33,138 nucleotides of DNA from an uncultured Roseburia sp. (GTDB lineage Bacteria > Bacillota > Clostridia > Lachnospirales > Lachnospiraceae): contig CANPGM010000039.1 in assembly GCA_947573605.1 (NCBI GenBank), positions 1-33,138 on the forward strand, given 5' to 3'. The stretch's first letter is position 1. Each line of letters starts with the position of its first letter. Made by a program: the position numbers and the translations under genes. The notes below the pieces were generated by a model. The model had not been told where the DNA came from, ran no database searches, and saw only the letters and a list, made by a program, of their open reading frames with translations. Shown here piece by piece: positions 1 through 7,765 of this stretch.

Positions 1-103
1 ATTTAGAGAATCCGTTTGCCGGAAAATACGGCGATTTATATTTTTTAAAATTTGCCACCCAACAGCTTAAAACCTGCCTTTTGACACCCGAATCCTATAA
101 GGT

Positions 104-126
104 AAAAAAGCGTCGTCTGACGATGC
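104..126 (-). terminator. Second (distal) intrinsic terminator after divIC
   Basis: On the minus strand a 7-bp hairpin with one G-T pair (arms 110-116 and 120-126, 3-base loop) is followed by six T (104-109). It lies about 45 bases beyond the first divIC terminator, so the cluster ends in two tandem terminators. Confidence 0.7.
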
Positions 127-144
127 CGTTTCCTGTAAGGTAAG

Positions 145-166
145 AAAAAGCGCCGCAGCGCGGCGC
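145..166 (-). terminator. Intrinsic terminator of the rqcP-yabP-yabQ-divIC cluster
   Basis: A GC-only 7-bp hairpin (GCGCCGC at 150-156, GCGGCGC at 160-166, 3-base loop) is followed on the minus strand by five T (145-149). It begins only a few bases past the divIC stop codon. Confidence 0.85.
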
Positions 167-171
167 CTTTG

Positions 172-483
172 TTACTCTTTCTGTTCCTTAAAGATAATCT
201 CGTTTCCGTATAAAAGCCCTAATTTGCTTTTTGCGATATCCTCTACATACTCTCTTGACTGCGTGTATCTGTCGTACTCTTTTATCTCATTCTTCCGGTC
301 CATTTCCTCTGCATATTCCTGCTCCAAAGCCTCCTGCCTGTTTATGTACTCCTGATCCTTCTGATAAATCTTCACGATCTGAACAGACATTACAGCCACA
401 AACGCAAGCATAATCAGGCTAATGCAGAACTTCCCCGTCCGATTGTTGTTTTTTCTCGTTCTAACTCTTTTCTTTCCTGTCAT
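172..483 (-). CDS. divIC: FtsL/DivIC-type septum formation initiator protein
   Basis: A 103-residue bitopic membrane protein of the DivIC/FtsB family, part of the divisome subcomplex that links the FtsW/FtsI septal wall synthases to the division ring. A basic cytoplasmic N-terminus (KKRVRTRKNNNR) precedes one membrane segment at about residues 18-37 (ISLIMLAFVAVMSVQIV), then a charged coiled-coil region (about 40-70) and the conserved C-terminal part ending SKLGLLYGNEIIF, matching the family signature before the last 20 residues. It is the last gene of the yabP/yabQ cluster, 23 bases after yabQ, with an AGAGGTG ribosome binding site. The same order occurs in Bacillus and Clostridia, which supports the name. 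Two terminators follow. The symbol could also be written ftsB/ftsL-like. Confidence 0.85.
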   Translation of the reverse strand: MTGKKRVRTRKNNNRTGKFCISLIMLAFVAVMSVQIVKIYQKDQEYINRQEALEQEYAEEMDRKNEIKEYDRYTQSREYVEDIAKSKLGLLYGNEIIFKEQKE

Positions 484-506
484 ATGAGCTTACACCTCTG
501 TTCCCG

Positions 507-959
507 CTATAATTTGTGTAAGCCCATTTTAACTGCTTTCCATACTTTTTTCAACCGTTTTCCGGAAAAGTTCCGGATTTTCTTTCCCGCCTTTTTCGCC
601 GGCGAAAACAACACCCGCAATACGCGCCGGATTCCCTTTAAAATTGTTCCGAACACAAGCACGTTTAACTTTATCACAAAGCGGCTGATTAACAGATAAT
701 ACAAAAGCATACCGAGCAGCACGCCTCCGAGCGCGAATCCGCGTACCATCCCGTCGTTGTTCCTGTATATCATAAGAAACACCGTTAAGGTTACAAAGAC
801 CCAGTAAAGGATATCTTCAAGTCCGATTAGAAACGTTCCGTGCTTGATCAGCCGCCTTAAAATTCGAAGTATGTCGTAAAGAAAGAATAAAAAAATCCCT
901 GCCAGTACGGATACGCCCAGGAAATACGCCTCGCTGCCGATCCCTTCGCTCACCTGCAT
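507..959 (-). CDS. yabQ: Spore cortex biosynthesis protein YabQ
   Basis: A 150-residue membrane protein of the YabQ family, needed in Bacillus subtilis for assembly of the spore cortex in the outer forespore membrane. Membrane segments are visible at about residues 12-30 (YFLGVSVLAGIFLFFLYDI), 46-65 and 74-95 (GFALGGVLLGMLLYYLL), followed by a strongly basic C-terminal tail (KKAGKKIRNFSGKRLKKVWK) typical of the family. The start codon overlaps the yabP stop by one base (TAATG), indicating translational coupling. Position between yabP and divIC agrees with the conserved sporulation cluster. Expression in the mother cell under SigE is known for the Bacillus homologue; I could not identify a convincing SigE promoter here. 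Confidence 0.85.
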   Translation of the reverse strand: MQVSEGIGSEAYFLGVSVLAGIFLFFLYDILRILRRLIKHGTFLIGLEDILYWVFVTLTVFLMIYRNNDGMVRGFALGGVLLGMLLYYLLISRFVIKLNVLVFGTILKGIRRVLRVLFSPAKKAGKKIRNFSGKRLKKVWKAVKMGLHKL

Positions 960-1249
960 TACTTAAACAGCCTTCCTAACAGAGATTCCGCCTGTTTTCC
1001 GGCGCTCTTTACTTCCGAATAGGTAAGAGAGTCGATTCTGCCTTCAATATCTACCTCGCCCTTCTCAAGCGATAATCTGTTTACATGAAGGTCATGTCCT
1101 TTTATCAGCAGCATTCCAAGCTCCGTTTCCAACAGTATTTCCGCCACGTCGAAGGAAAGTACGTCCACAACGCCGCTGAAAGCGCCGCTTTTACGGTTTG
1201 CGAGTAATACCTTATGGGATTTTGCAGCATTATTATTTTTCTCGTCCAT
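959..1249 (-). CDS. yabP: Sporulation protein YabP (YabP/YqfC family)
   Basis: A 96-residue soluble protein of the YabP/YqfC family, required for cortex formation in Bacillus and acting with YabQ at the forespore surface. The core shows family features: GAFSGVVDVLSFD at about residues 22-34, LLETELGMLLIKGHDLHVNRLSLEKG at 39-64 (seen here as the LLIKGHDLHV motif) and the DIEGRIDSLTYS motif at 67-78. Length is normal. The start is an ATG with GGGGA five bases upstream; that site sits at the edge of a palindrome (1260-1289), so leader folding could affect its translation. Upstream lies an unusual 170-base intergenic region separating it from rqcP. Confidence 0.88.
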   Translation of the reverse strand: MDEKNNNAAKSHKVLLANRKSGAFSGVVDVLSFDVAEILLETELGMLLIKGHDLHVNRLSLEKGEVDIEGRIDSLTYSEVKSAGKQAESLLGRLFK

Positions 1250-1255
1250 TGAAGT

Positions 1256-1390
1256 TCCCCATGCCGGAGCAATTTATTGCGAAGGCATGCACCTGAAATA
1301 TCAGATTTCGGATGTGATTCAGATTTGCGGCTCCAACGCAAATCCGGGTGTGTAAAATAAGCGATCCGGCTTATTTTACACACGAAAGCC
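1256..1390 (-). repeat. Composite palindromic intergenic element between rqcP and yabP
   Basis: Three inverted repeats lie in tandem: a perfect 15-bp dyad (1348-1362 with 1369-1383, 6-base loop), a perfect 8-bp dyad (1322-1329 with 1337-1344) and an interrupted dyad (CATGCC 1260-1265 with GGCATG 1284-1289, inner GCAAT/ATTGC 1269-1280). None is followed by a T run on the minus strand, so they are not ordinary terminators. A GTG at 1383 with AGGAGG upstream opens a minus-strand reading frame through the whole element and out of frame into yabP. I recall similar conceptual peptides (SRIAYFTHPDLRW..., unverified) in other Clostridia genomes, which would suggest a dispersed repeat rather than a gene. 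Confidence 0.6.
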
Positions 1391-1426
1391 TCCTGCCATT
1401 TTAAATATATTAGAAGGCCCTTCCTT

Positions 1427-1669
1427 TTATGCCAGATATTCGAATAAATCTTTTGCCTCTTCTTTCTTCGTCGTCTCTAAAATGTTTAATACTTTAACCT
1501 TTACCGTCTTTGTTCCAAAACCGATTTCTATGATATCGCCGACCTTTACATTCTGAGAAGCCTTCGCCGGTTTTCCGTTTACCGACACTCTTCCTGCATC
1601 GCATGCTTCATTTGCGACTGTTCTTCTCTTAATCAGTCTTGATACCTTTAAAAACTTGTCTAATCTCAT
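1427..1669 (-). CDS. rqcP: RqcP/YabO-type S4-domain RNA-binding protein
   Basis: An 80-residue S4-domain protein matching RqcP (YabO, an Hsp15 homologue), which binds the stalled 50S subunit with RqcH during C-terminal alanine tailing in ribosome quality control. The S4 fold starts at the N-terminus (MRLDKFLKVSRLIKRRT) and contains the GRVSVNGKPAKAS turn at about residues 26-38 and the GDIIEIGFG strand at 44-52. Length agrees with the family (about 80-90). The AGGAGG site is 6-7 bases before the ATG. It follows the HU gene, separated by an HU terminator, and precedes yabP, the usual order in this lineage. Confidence 0.88.
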   Translation of the reverse strand: MRLDKFLKVSRLIKRRTVANEACDAGRVSVNGKPAKASQNVKVGDIIEIGFGTKTVKVKVLNILETTKKEEAKDLFEYLA

Positions 1670-1683
1670 ATAAATCCTCCTAA

Positions 1684-1720
1684 AAAATGAAAATGCGGAT
1701 TCAGGCTACTGAATCCGCAT
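1684..1720 (-). terminator. Intrinsic terminator of the HU gene
   Basis: A perfect 12-bp hairpin (ATGCGGATTCAG at 1693-1704 with CTGAATCCGCAT at 1709-1720, 4-base loop) is followed on the minus strand by TTTCATTTTTT. It lies between hup and rqcP, and the T tract runs up to the rqcP ribosome binding site. Confidence 0.88.
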
Positions 1721-1743
1721 CTATTTCTACATTTATCATAAGA

Positions 1744-2019
1744 CTATGCGTTAATAATATCCTTCAACGCCTTGCCTGCCTTGAACTTGGGAGCCTTAGA
1801 AGCTGCAATCGGCATTTCCTTTCCGGTCTGCGGATTTCTTCCTGTTCTAGCAGCTCTCTCTGTCACTTCAAACGTACCAAAACCTACTAACTGGATTTTC
1901 TCACCTTTTTTTAATTCTTCCGTAACAACATCTGTAAATCCTTTTAATGCTGTCTCTACATCCTTCTTACTTAATTCAGTCTTGTCCGCGATAGCGGCAA
2001 CTAACTCTGCTTTGTTCAT
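1744..2019 (-). CDS. hup: HU family DNA-binding protein
   Basis: A 91-residue HU protein, the main nucleoid-associated dimer that bends DNA without sequence specificity. It begins MNKAELVAAIADKTELSKKD and carries the family signature GFGTFEVTERAARTGRNPQTG at about residues 46-66, with the DNA-minor-groove arm and its NPQTG proline region, then KAPKFKAGKALKD at the C-terminus. Length is exactly that expected. The ATG is preceded by GAGGAGG about 10 bases upstream. It has its own strong promoter and a terminator, so it is probably a highly expressed single-gene unit. Confidence 0.95.
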   Translation of the reverse strand: MNKAELVAAIADKTELSKKDVETALKGFTDVVTEELKKGEKIQLVGFGTFEVTERAARTGRNPQTGKEMPIAASKAPKFKAGKALKDIINA

Positions 2020-2093
2020 GTTAAAAATTCCTCCTCTGGATTTTCAAGATAAATATATTCTGAGGTTTTCCTGTCAAAATACCTGCACATATA

Positions 2094-2122
2094 TTTATAC
2101 TTGTTTTCCCCAGCTTTGTCAA
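2094..2122 (-). promoter_or_regulatory. SigA-type promoter of hup
   Basis: On the minus strand TTGACA (2117-2122) and TATAAA (2094-2099) are separated by 17 bases, about 75 bases before the hup start. A second TTGACA lies closer to the gene (about 2072-2077), followed by an AT-rich stretch that may hold another -10. Confidence 0.75.
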
Positions 2123-2157
2123 GAAAATTTCCCATATTTAAAGGCTTTTTCAAGTTT

Positions 2158-3894
2158 TTAGAGCATTTTATTTATCACCGAAAGAACGGCTTCGGACAAG
2201 GCCTTTGATTTCGTATCCGCATCGTCTAACGAAGTTCCTTTTACCCCCAGATAGAATTTTACCTTCGGTTCCGTTCCCGACGGTCTGACGCAAACCCATG
2301 CGCCGTCGGTCATCTCATAGTATAAAACGTTAGAGGACGGAAGCCCGGTCGGTTTTACTTCGCCTGTCGCAGTATCTGTAACCGTATCCTTCTTATAATC
2401 GCGGACAGCCGTTACACGGTAGCCGCCGATCTCCGCCGGCGCATTTTCGCGCAGCGTATTCATAATTTCCTGAATCTTTGCAAGACCTTCGATTCCCTTT
2501 AAGGTAATAGAAGTTACGTCGTCCTTATAATATCCGTAGCGCTCGTACATCGCAAGCATTGCGTCCCAGAGCGTCATATTCTTTGTCTTGTAGTAAGCGG
2601 CAGCTTCGCAGAGTGTCATAGAAGCCACAATCGCGTCCTTATCTCTTGCATAAGTTCCGGTCAGACAGCCGTAGCTTTCCTCCATTCCGAAAAGATACGT
2701 TCCCTTTCCGGTAGTTTCAAATTCCAGAATCTTCTGACCGATAAATTTAAATCCGGTCAATACTTCAACCAGCTCTATTCCGTAATAGTCGGCAATCGCA
2801 TCCGCCATATTGGTGGAAACGATAGAACGAATAAACGCGCCGTCTTCCGGAAGTCCGTGCAGCTCTTTTCTCTGACCGATTACATAATCACCGATCAGAC
2901 AGCCGGACATATTGCCGGTTAAGCTGTGATATTCCCCTGTTTTGGAATCCTTTACATATACGCCGAGACGGTCCGCATCCGGATCCGTCGCAAGAATCAG
3001 ATCCGCATCTACCTTTTTGCCGAGAGCCAGTCCCAATTCAAATGCTTCCGCCGCTTCCGGGTTCGGATAGCTGACGGTCGGAAATTCTCCGTCCGGCAGT
3101 TCCTGTTCGGGAACGACATATACATTTTCAAAACCAAGCTCTTTTAATACGCGGCGCACCGGAATATTGCCGGTTCCGTGCAGCGGCGTGTACACAATCT
3201 TCATATCCTTGCCGACTTTGTCGATACAATCCTGATGAAGCACGAGTTTCTTTAATTCCGCTATGTACGGGTCGTCAATATCCGCTCCGATTACCTGATA
3301 AAGACCGGCTGCAACCGCCTCGTCCTTGTCCATTGTCTTCACGGCCGCATAATCCGTAACTTTCTTTACCTCATCCATGATTCCCGCATCATGAGGCGGA
3401 GTAATCTGCGCGCCGTCCTCCCAGTATACCTTATAACCGTTGTATTCCGGGGGATTATGGCTTGCAGTGATATTAATACCTGCAATACAGCCGAGCTTTC
3501 GAACCGCATACGACAGTTCCGGCGTCGGTCTGAGCGATTCGAATACATAAGCTTTAATGCCGTTTGCCGCAAGAGAGAGAGCCGCCACATCCGCAAACTC
3601 CGGCGACATTCTTCTCGAATCATAGGCAATTGCCACACCCTTTGCCTGTCCGTTTACACTACAGATATAATTTGCGAGTCCCTGCGTTGCTTTGCGAACC
3701 GTATAGACGTTCATACGATTGGTCCCTGCTCCGATGACTCCGCGAAGTCCGGCGGTACCAAACTCCAAATCCATGTAAAACCGTTCCTCAATCTCTTTCT
3801 CATCCGAGGCAATTCCCTTAAGCTCTTCCTTCGTCGCCTCGTCAAAGTACGGATTGTTCAACCACTCTTCATACAGTTCTCTGTAGCCCATCAT
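2158..3894 (-). CDS. pgcA: Phosphoglucomutase / phospho-sugar mutase
   Basis: A 578-residue alpha-D-phosphohexomutase of the PgcA/PGM2-like type, interconverting glucose-1-phosphate and glucose-6-phosphate (or mannose phosphates) and so supplying precursors for cell-wall glycopolymers and glycogen. All four active-site loops are visible: the phosphoserine loop GINITASHNPPEYNGYK (about residues 138-154), the metal loop DPDADRLGV (about 304-312), the sugar-binding loop GMEESYGC and the C-terminal phosphate-binding loop RPSGTEPKVKFY. An EFGTAGLRG motif near residue 44 is also typical. Length fits this long subfamily. Two adjacent ATG codons follow a GGAGG, so the start may be three bases further in (3891). 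The gene seems to be its own unit, with a putative promoter just upstream. Confidence 0.92.
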   Translation of the reverse strand: MMGYRELYEEWLNNPYFDEATKEELKGIASDEKEIEERFYMDLEFGTAGLRGVIGAGTNRMNVYTVRKATQGLANYICSVNGQAKGVAIAYDSRRMSPEFADVAALSLAANGIKAYVFESLRPTPELSYAVRKLGCIAGINITASHNPPEYNGYKVYWEDGAQITPPHDAGIMDEVKKVTDYAAVKTMDKDEAVAAGLYQVIGADIDDPYIAELKKLVLHQDCIDKVGKDMKIVYTPLHGTGNIPVRRVLKELGFENVYVVPEQELPDGEFPTVSYPNPEAAEAFELGLALGKKVDADLILATDPDADRLGVYVKDSKTGEYHSLTGNMSGCLIGDYVIGQRKELHGLPEDGAFIRSIVSTNMADAIADYYGIELVEVLTGFKFIGQKILEFETTGKGTYLFGMEESYGCLTGTYARDKDAIVASMTLCEAAAYYKTKNMTLWDAMLAMYERYGYYKDDVTSITLKGIEGLAKIQEIMNTLRENAPAEIGGYRVTAVRDYKKDTVTDTATGEVKPTGLPSSNVLYYEMTDGAWVCVRPSGTEPKVKFYLGVKGTSLDDADTKSKALSEAVLSVINKML

Positions 3895-3909
3895 TTTTCC
3901 TCCATATTC

Positions 3910-3938
3910 ATTATATTATAGTATGATACCCGGTGCAA
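3910..3938 (-). promoter_or_regulatory. Putative promoter of the phosphoglucomutase gene
   Basis: TTGCAC (3933-3938) and TATAAT (3910-3915) are 17 bases apart on the minus strand. The -10 lies only 15 bases before the start codon, giving a very short leader; an overlapping TATAAT at 3915-3920 is an alternative -10. Confidence 0.45.
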
Positions 3939-3957
3939 AAAACGCAGGCCGCGCCTG
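3939..3957 (-). terminator. Short intrinsic terminator of the PEGA lipoprotein gene
   Basis: A 5-bp GC-rich hairpin (CAGGC/GCCTG at 3945-3957) followed by CG and six T on the minus strand, about 70 bases past the stop codon of the PEGA-domain gene. Confidence 0.6.
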
Positions 3958-4026
3958 ACATTTTTCCTGAATACCTTCTGCCTTTTATTGTATCGTTCCT
4001 TCCCGGATTTTTCAAGTACCGGAGCG

Positions 4027-5319
4027 TTAATTTACAATCGTAGATAACAGTTCCGACAGCGTACTCAAATAATCCGAATCGGGGTCATACTGCTGCGGAT
4101 CGTCCGATTCCGGCGTATCGGACTCGGATTCGGTATTCAGTATCCCGTTTCCCGCCGTACCGCCTGAAGAATCCCCGTCCGGCCGGGGCAGTTCCGGTAT
4201 TTCCTCCGTAGAAATCTCCGTTTCACTTTCGGTACTGCTGTCAGACGGTTTTTCCGGCAGCTCTTCGTCGCTTAATGAAATTACGATGGTAGCTTCCTGT
4301 GAATTGACAAACAGTTTCTTTTTATATGACGGATATCCCGGCGCATACGCGGCAATTGTATGAACACCGTAGTCCAGCGTAATCTCTTCATCGTAATTGA
4401 AATCCTTGCCGTCAATATGAAGCGCCGCTCCCTCCACGTCTATTGCAAACAGAATCCGGCCTTTTTTCGGTCCCTCGCCTTTGATTTCATTCAGATCAAC
4501 TACTGTTGTCTGATCTCTGGCTACCGTAATCTCCACACTTCCGCCGTACCCTTTGTTAGCAGCCGTCAGCGTATAGGTCCCCTCCGGTATTTCTACCGTC
4601 ATATCTCCGGTTATCTCCGCAAATATTTTTCTTCCGATCTGTATAAAGCTTCCTTTAAATATTTCCGTATTCTGCAGCTCCACTTTCCCGTAACCGGTTG
4701 TTACCGCTACAGACAGTATTTCCTTATTCATCCCGACCGCCCGGAGCTTTTCGCCGTCTTTTAAAGAAGAGAGCGCGATCTGTTCGCCGTTTGATACGAC
4801 AAACATGTCCTCTTTATAGGTATATTTCGTATCTCCGATTTCAAATACGCCCCGTTCCTCGTCTACGGTATAGCGGCTGATATCGGGATATTCCCACACA
4901 TCATCCGAAATCCGCACTTCTTTGAGCCGTCCCTCCTTATCTTTTTGGCCGATATTTACAATCCTTCCCGGCTCAAAATAGGAAACTGCCGTATGATCCC
5001 CGTACTTGTTCAGAAAACGGGTTGTCAGAGAATAATAATACATATACTGCCTGCCCGATGCAAGCTGCTCGAGAATCAGATGCTCCGTCGTCATATCGTT
5101 GTCAATGATGAGGTACATATCCGTTCCGATTACGGCATTTACCTGTTCGTCATCCTCTTTTTTTCCGTTGCCGGACGACTCCTTTTCCTCCTGTGCCGGA
5201 TAATAATAGGAACCCGGCGCAATCGGCCCCTGGTTCCCGCATCCGATCGGAAGTATCATCAATATCAAAAACAAAAAAATAAGAATTCTTAATTTTTTCT
5301 TCAAAAGACAATCCCTCAT
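4027..5319 (-). CDS. PEGA-domain lipoprotein, function unknown
   Basis: A 430-residue exported lipoprotein. The N-terminus has basic residues, a hydrophobic stretch (LRILIFLFLILMILPIGC) and a lipobox with Cys27, so it should be anchored on the outer face of the membrane. After a short acidic linker come a beta-rich region of unknown type (about 62-225) and two PEGA-like repeats (about 226-280 and 288-350) with the repeat-typical phrases IPEGTYTLTAANKGYGGSVEI and LDYGVHTIAAYAPGYPSYKK. The last 75 residues are a low-complexity Ser/Glu/Thr/Asp tail. PEGA repeats occur in surface proteins and are thought to bind wall or other proteins. It follows the CotS-like kinase by 54 bases and ends the long proS-cca operon. 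The ribosome binding site is weak. Confidence 0.75.
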   Translation of the reverse strand: MRDCLLKKKLRILIFLFLILMILPIGCGNQGPIAPGSYYYPAQEEKESSGNGKKEDDEQVNAVIGTDMYLIIDNDMTTEHLILEQLASGRQYMYYYSLTTRFLNKYGDHTAVSYFEPGRIVNIGQKDKEGRLKEVRISDDVWEYPDISRYTVDEERGVFEIGDTKYTYKEDMFVVSNGEQIALSSLKDGEKLRAVGMNKEILSVAVTTGYGKVELQNTEIFKGSFIQIGRKIFAEITGDMTVEIPEGTYTLTAANKGYGGSVEITVARDQTTVVDLNEIKGEGPKKGRILFAIDVEGAALHIDGKDFNYDEEITLDYGVHTIAAYAPGYPSYKKKLFVNSQEATIVISLSDEELPEKPSDSSTESETEISTEEIPELPRPDGDSSGGTAGNGILNTESESDTPESDDPQQYDPDSDYLSTLSELLSTIVN

Positions 5320-5373
5320 ATGTAATTAAAACCCAGTTATTTACCCTTGCTTTCTGTCCTTAAGTATACAATA

Positions 5374-6399
5374 TTATTTCACAAAATGAAACAGTATTTT
5401 TAAGAACTGTTCCCTTGCTTCCTCCTGAGTAAACACTTTTTCAAGCTTTTCAATGTCTCTGCCCGAAAGCCACGCCTTATGGGAATTATTGTAATGATTC
5501 GCTATTTTATAAAATTTCCCCGGATATGCCAGATAAAAATAAAGATAACGGTACTCCTGCTCTTCTATTTTACGTACGCTGTCATACGCCTGTATCATAT
5601 CAAGCCCAAGTCCCGTGTTCCAGTTGTTTTTTTCCAACATTTTCCGAATGAAATTTGCAAGGTCTCCTATCTGTATATCGTAGGAAAACCGGTCGAGTCC
5701 GACGATGGCGATTCCCTGCCTGGAGAAAATAACATTATGCTGGTTAAAATCACCGTGGCAGAATCCAAATAACTCCTTTTTCGGCTCCATTGCCCGCAAT
5801 GCGTCCGTTACCTCGGTCGCCTTTTTCTGAAACGGCTCATACTGTTTCATGAAAAGTTCCTCAAACGCATTCTTCTTTTTTCTATTTCGGATATAATTAC
5901 GTACCTGGCGAAGCTCTCTGTTATGCTTTTCATAGCTTACAAGCAGTGAATTCCGATCGATTCCTACAAATTCCGGTATAGTTCCCGAAAATCCCCGCGC
6001 CGTATTGTGCAAACTTGCAAGCTGCTTTACGGCAATCAGCATATCGTCCCTGTTTTTGGTATCGCATTCCGCCCCATGAAAGGCGTCGGCAAGGATGTAT
6101 TTGCATTCATCCTCGTCGATTACAAGAACTTCCCCTTCCTTTGTCCTTGTTACTACCGGAACCAGAAACCGACTCTCTCTTAAATAATCCAGCATCTCCG
6201 CCAAAAATCCGGCGCGCTCCTTTGAACCGCGGTATTCGCACAGCGCCTTTGCTCCGAGGCTCGTGTCGCAGAGATAGCACTCTCTTCCCTTTGAAATGGT
6301 TTTTATTTTTAAATCGTAATGTTCTAACAATTGTTCCGGACGACTATACACAAAACCCCTCCATACAACAAAGCTATGGCCCCATTGTTTCATTGCCAT
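5374..6399 (-). CDS. CotS-family spore coat / phosphotransferase-fold protein
   Basis: A 341-residue protein with the aminoglycoside-phosphotransferase/CotS kinase-like fold. Landmarks are the catalytic loop CHGDFNQHNVIF (about residues 215-226) and a downstream metal-binding equivalent IVGLDRFSYDIQIGDLANFIR (about 232-252). The GDFNxxN pattern and the DIQIGDLANFIRK phrase are typical of CotS/YtaA/YutH spore coat proteins. In Bacillus CotS is an inner-coat protein; related kinases phosphorylate or are structural. It starts nine bases after the cca stop and is followed by the PEGA lipoprotein, so it is probably co-transcribed with cca. The ATG has a weak ribosome binding site; MAMKQ offers two in-frame starts. 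Confidence 0.75.
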   Translation of the reverse strand: MAMKQWGHSFVVWRGFVYSRPEQLLEHYDLKIKTISKGRECYLCDTSLGAKALCEYRGSKERAGFLAEMLDYLRESRFLVPVVTRTKEGEVLVIDEDECKYILADAFHGAECDTKNRDDMLIAVKQLASLHNTARGFSGTIPEFVGIDRNSLLVSYEKHNRELRQVRNYIRNRKKKNAFEELFMKQYEPFQKKATEVTDALRAMEPKKELFGFCHGDFNQHNVIFSRQGIAIVGLDRFSYDIQIGDLANFIRKMLEKNNWNTGLGLDMIQAYDSVRKIEEQEYRYLYFYLAYPGKFYKIANHYNNSHKAWLSGRDIEKLEKVFTQEEAREQFLKILFHFVK

Positions 6400-6408
6400 G
6401 TCTCTTTA

Positions 6409-7749
6409 TCATATGTGAGGGATTGTCATTTTATGAACCTGCTTTAACAATTTCTCTTTTGTGTTTTCTTGCGGATTTTCAAGCACAAATTCCAGCAGAG
6501 CGCGCAGCGCTTCTCCGATTTCCCGGCCGGGCTTCATACCCGCGGCAATCAAATCGTTTCCCGTCACCGCCAGATCCCGGAGCGAGAGGCACTGCCCCGC
6601 GTTTACAATCTTTTGGTAGAGCTTTTCGTATTCCGCAACGTAAGAAAGCTTCTCTTCCCTTCCCGCTTCGCTCTGCGCCAGTATATCAGCGCGTTTTACG
6701 GCGAACATCCGAGGATACTGTTTTGTTCCGTTTCTGTTGACCGCTCTGCGTACGGCCCGTTCCTCAAGCGGGGGACGGTCGTCATGACAGAGGATCTGGC
6801 GGCAGACGCTCTCCGTCGTTGCATTGTCAAATTTCAGCCGCCGCAGAATGTCCTTCGCCATTTCGCTTCCTTTTTTCTCATGACCGTAAAAATGATCCGT
6901 ACCGTCCGCTCCCACCGTTCGGCAGGCAGGCTTTGCAATATCGTGAAGCAGCATCGTCAGTCTTGTAATCTTATCCGCTTCCGCCTGCCTGACCGCCTCT
7001 ATCGTATGTTCTCCGACCGAAAAACAATGATGCGGATTATTCTGCGGCGTTTTCATCATCCGGTCAAATTCCGGAAAAAATACGCCGGTCAGGCCGGTTT
7101 CATAAGCCTCGCGTATCTTTTCGGGATGCTCCGACATAAGCAGCTTTAATAACTCGGCAGAAATCCGTTCCGCACTGACAAACCTGATATGCTCCGCGAG
7201 CCGCCCGATCGCAGCCTTCGTCGTCTCCTCAATGGAAAAGTCAAGCTGCGCGGCGAACCTTACGGCGCGCAGCATCCGAAGCGCATCTTCGCGGAATCGT
7301 TCTTCCGGATTGCCGACGCAGCGAATCATTCCCCGTTTCAGATCGCCCGCTCCGTCGTATAAATCAATCAGTCCGTCTCTGTCGTTATAGGCCATTGCAT
7401 TCATGGTAAAATCGCGCCGTCTCAAATCCTCGGAAAGCCTGGGCGTAAACCGCACCTCCTTCGGATGGCGCGCATCCTCATATTCGCCGTCAATCCGGTA
7501 GGTTGTCACCTCGTAGCCCGTATGGTCCAGCATAACCGTAACCGTACCATGTACGATTCCGGTATCTATCGTATGTCCAAACAGCGCCTTTACCTGCACA
7601 GGCTTTGCCGACGTTGTGATATCCCAGTCCTTCGGCTTTTTGAAAAGCAGGGAGTCGCGTACGCAGCCGCCGACCGCATAAGCTTCGTAGCCATGCCCGG
7701 TAAGCGTGCGAATGATATAATTTACTTTTTCCGGAAGTACTATTTTCAT
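6409..7749 (-). CDS. cca: CCA tRNA nucleotidyltransferase
   Basis: A 446-residue class II nucleotidyltransferase that adds or repairs the 3' CCA of tRNAs. The N-terminal head has the polymerase signature GYEAYAVGGCVRDSLLF and DWDITT (about residues 19-45) carrying the catalytic aspartates, followed by RRRDFTMNAMAYN and the EDALRMLRAVRFA motif (about 157-169). The C-terminal half holds an HD domain (TMLLHDIAKP, FYGHEKKGSEMA), as in many Firmicutes CCA enzymes. The chosen ATG (7749) begins MKIVLPEKVN; a longer frame extends upstream into the end of proS but without family similarity. It begins 16 bases after proS, so the two tRNA genes form an operon. Confidence 0.92.
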   Translation of the reverse strand: MKIVLPEKVNYIIRTLTGHGYEAYAVGGCVRDSLLFKKPKDWDITTSAKPVQVKALFGHTIDTGIVHGTVTVMLDHTGYEVTTYRIDGEYEDARHPKEVRFTPRLSEDLRRRDFTMNAMAYNDRDGLIDLYDGAGDLKRGMIRCVGNPEERFREDALRMLRAVRFAAQLDFSIEETTKAAIGRLAEHIRFVSAERISAELLKLLMSEHPEKIREAYETGLTGVFFPEFDRMMKTPQNNPHHCFSVGEHTIEAVRQAEADKITRLTMLLHDIAKPACRTVGADGTDHFYGHEKKGSEMAKDILRRLKFDNATTESVCRQILCHDDRPPLEERAVRRAVNRNGTKQYPRMFAVKRADILAQSEAGREEKLSYVAEYEKLYQKIVNAGQCLSLRDLAVTGNDLIAAGMKPGREIGEALRALLEFVLENPQENTKEKLLKQVHKMTIPHI

Positions 7750-7765
7750 ATTTATAACCCTGTTT

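Noticed and set aside
1105-1383. A 92-codon minus-strand frame starting GTG with a good AGGAGG
   Set aside because: It runs through a palindromic element and then out of frame through yabP; it is best explained as a by-product of the repeat, not a gene.
6015-6740. Plus-strand frame of 241 codons
   Set aside because: It is antisense to the CotS-like and cca genes, is rich in Arg/Pro/Ser as expected of a shadow frame, and spans their boundary.
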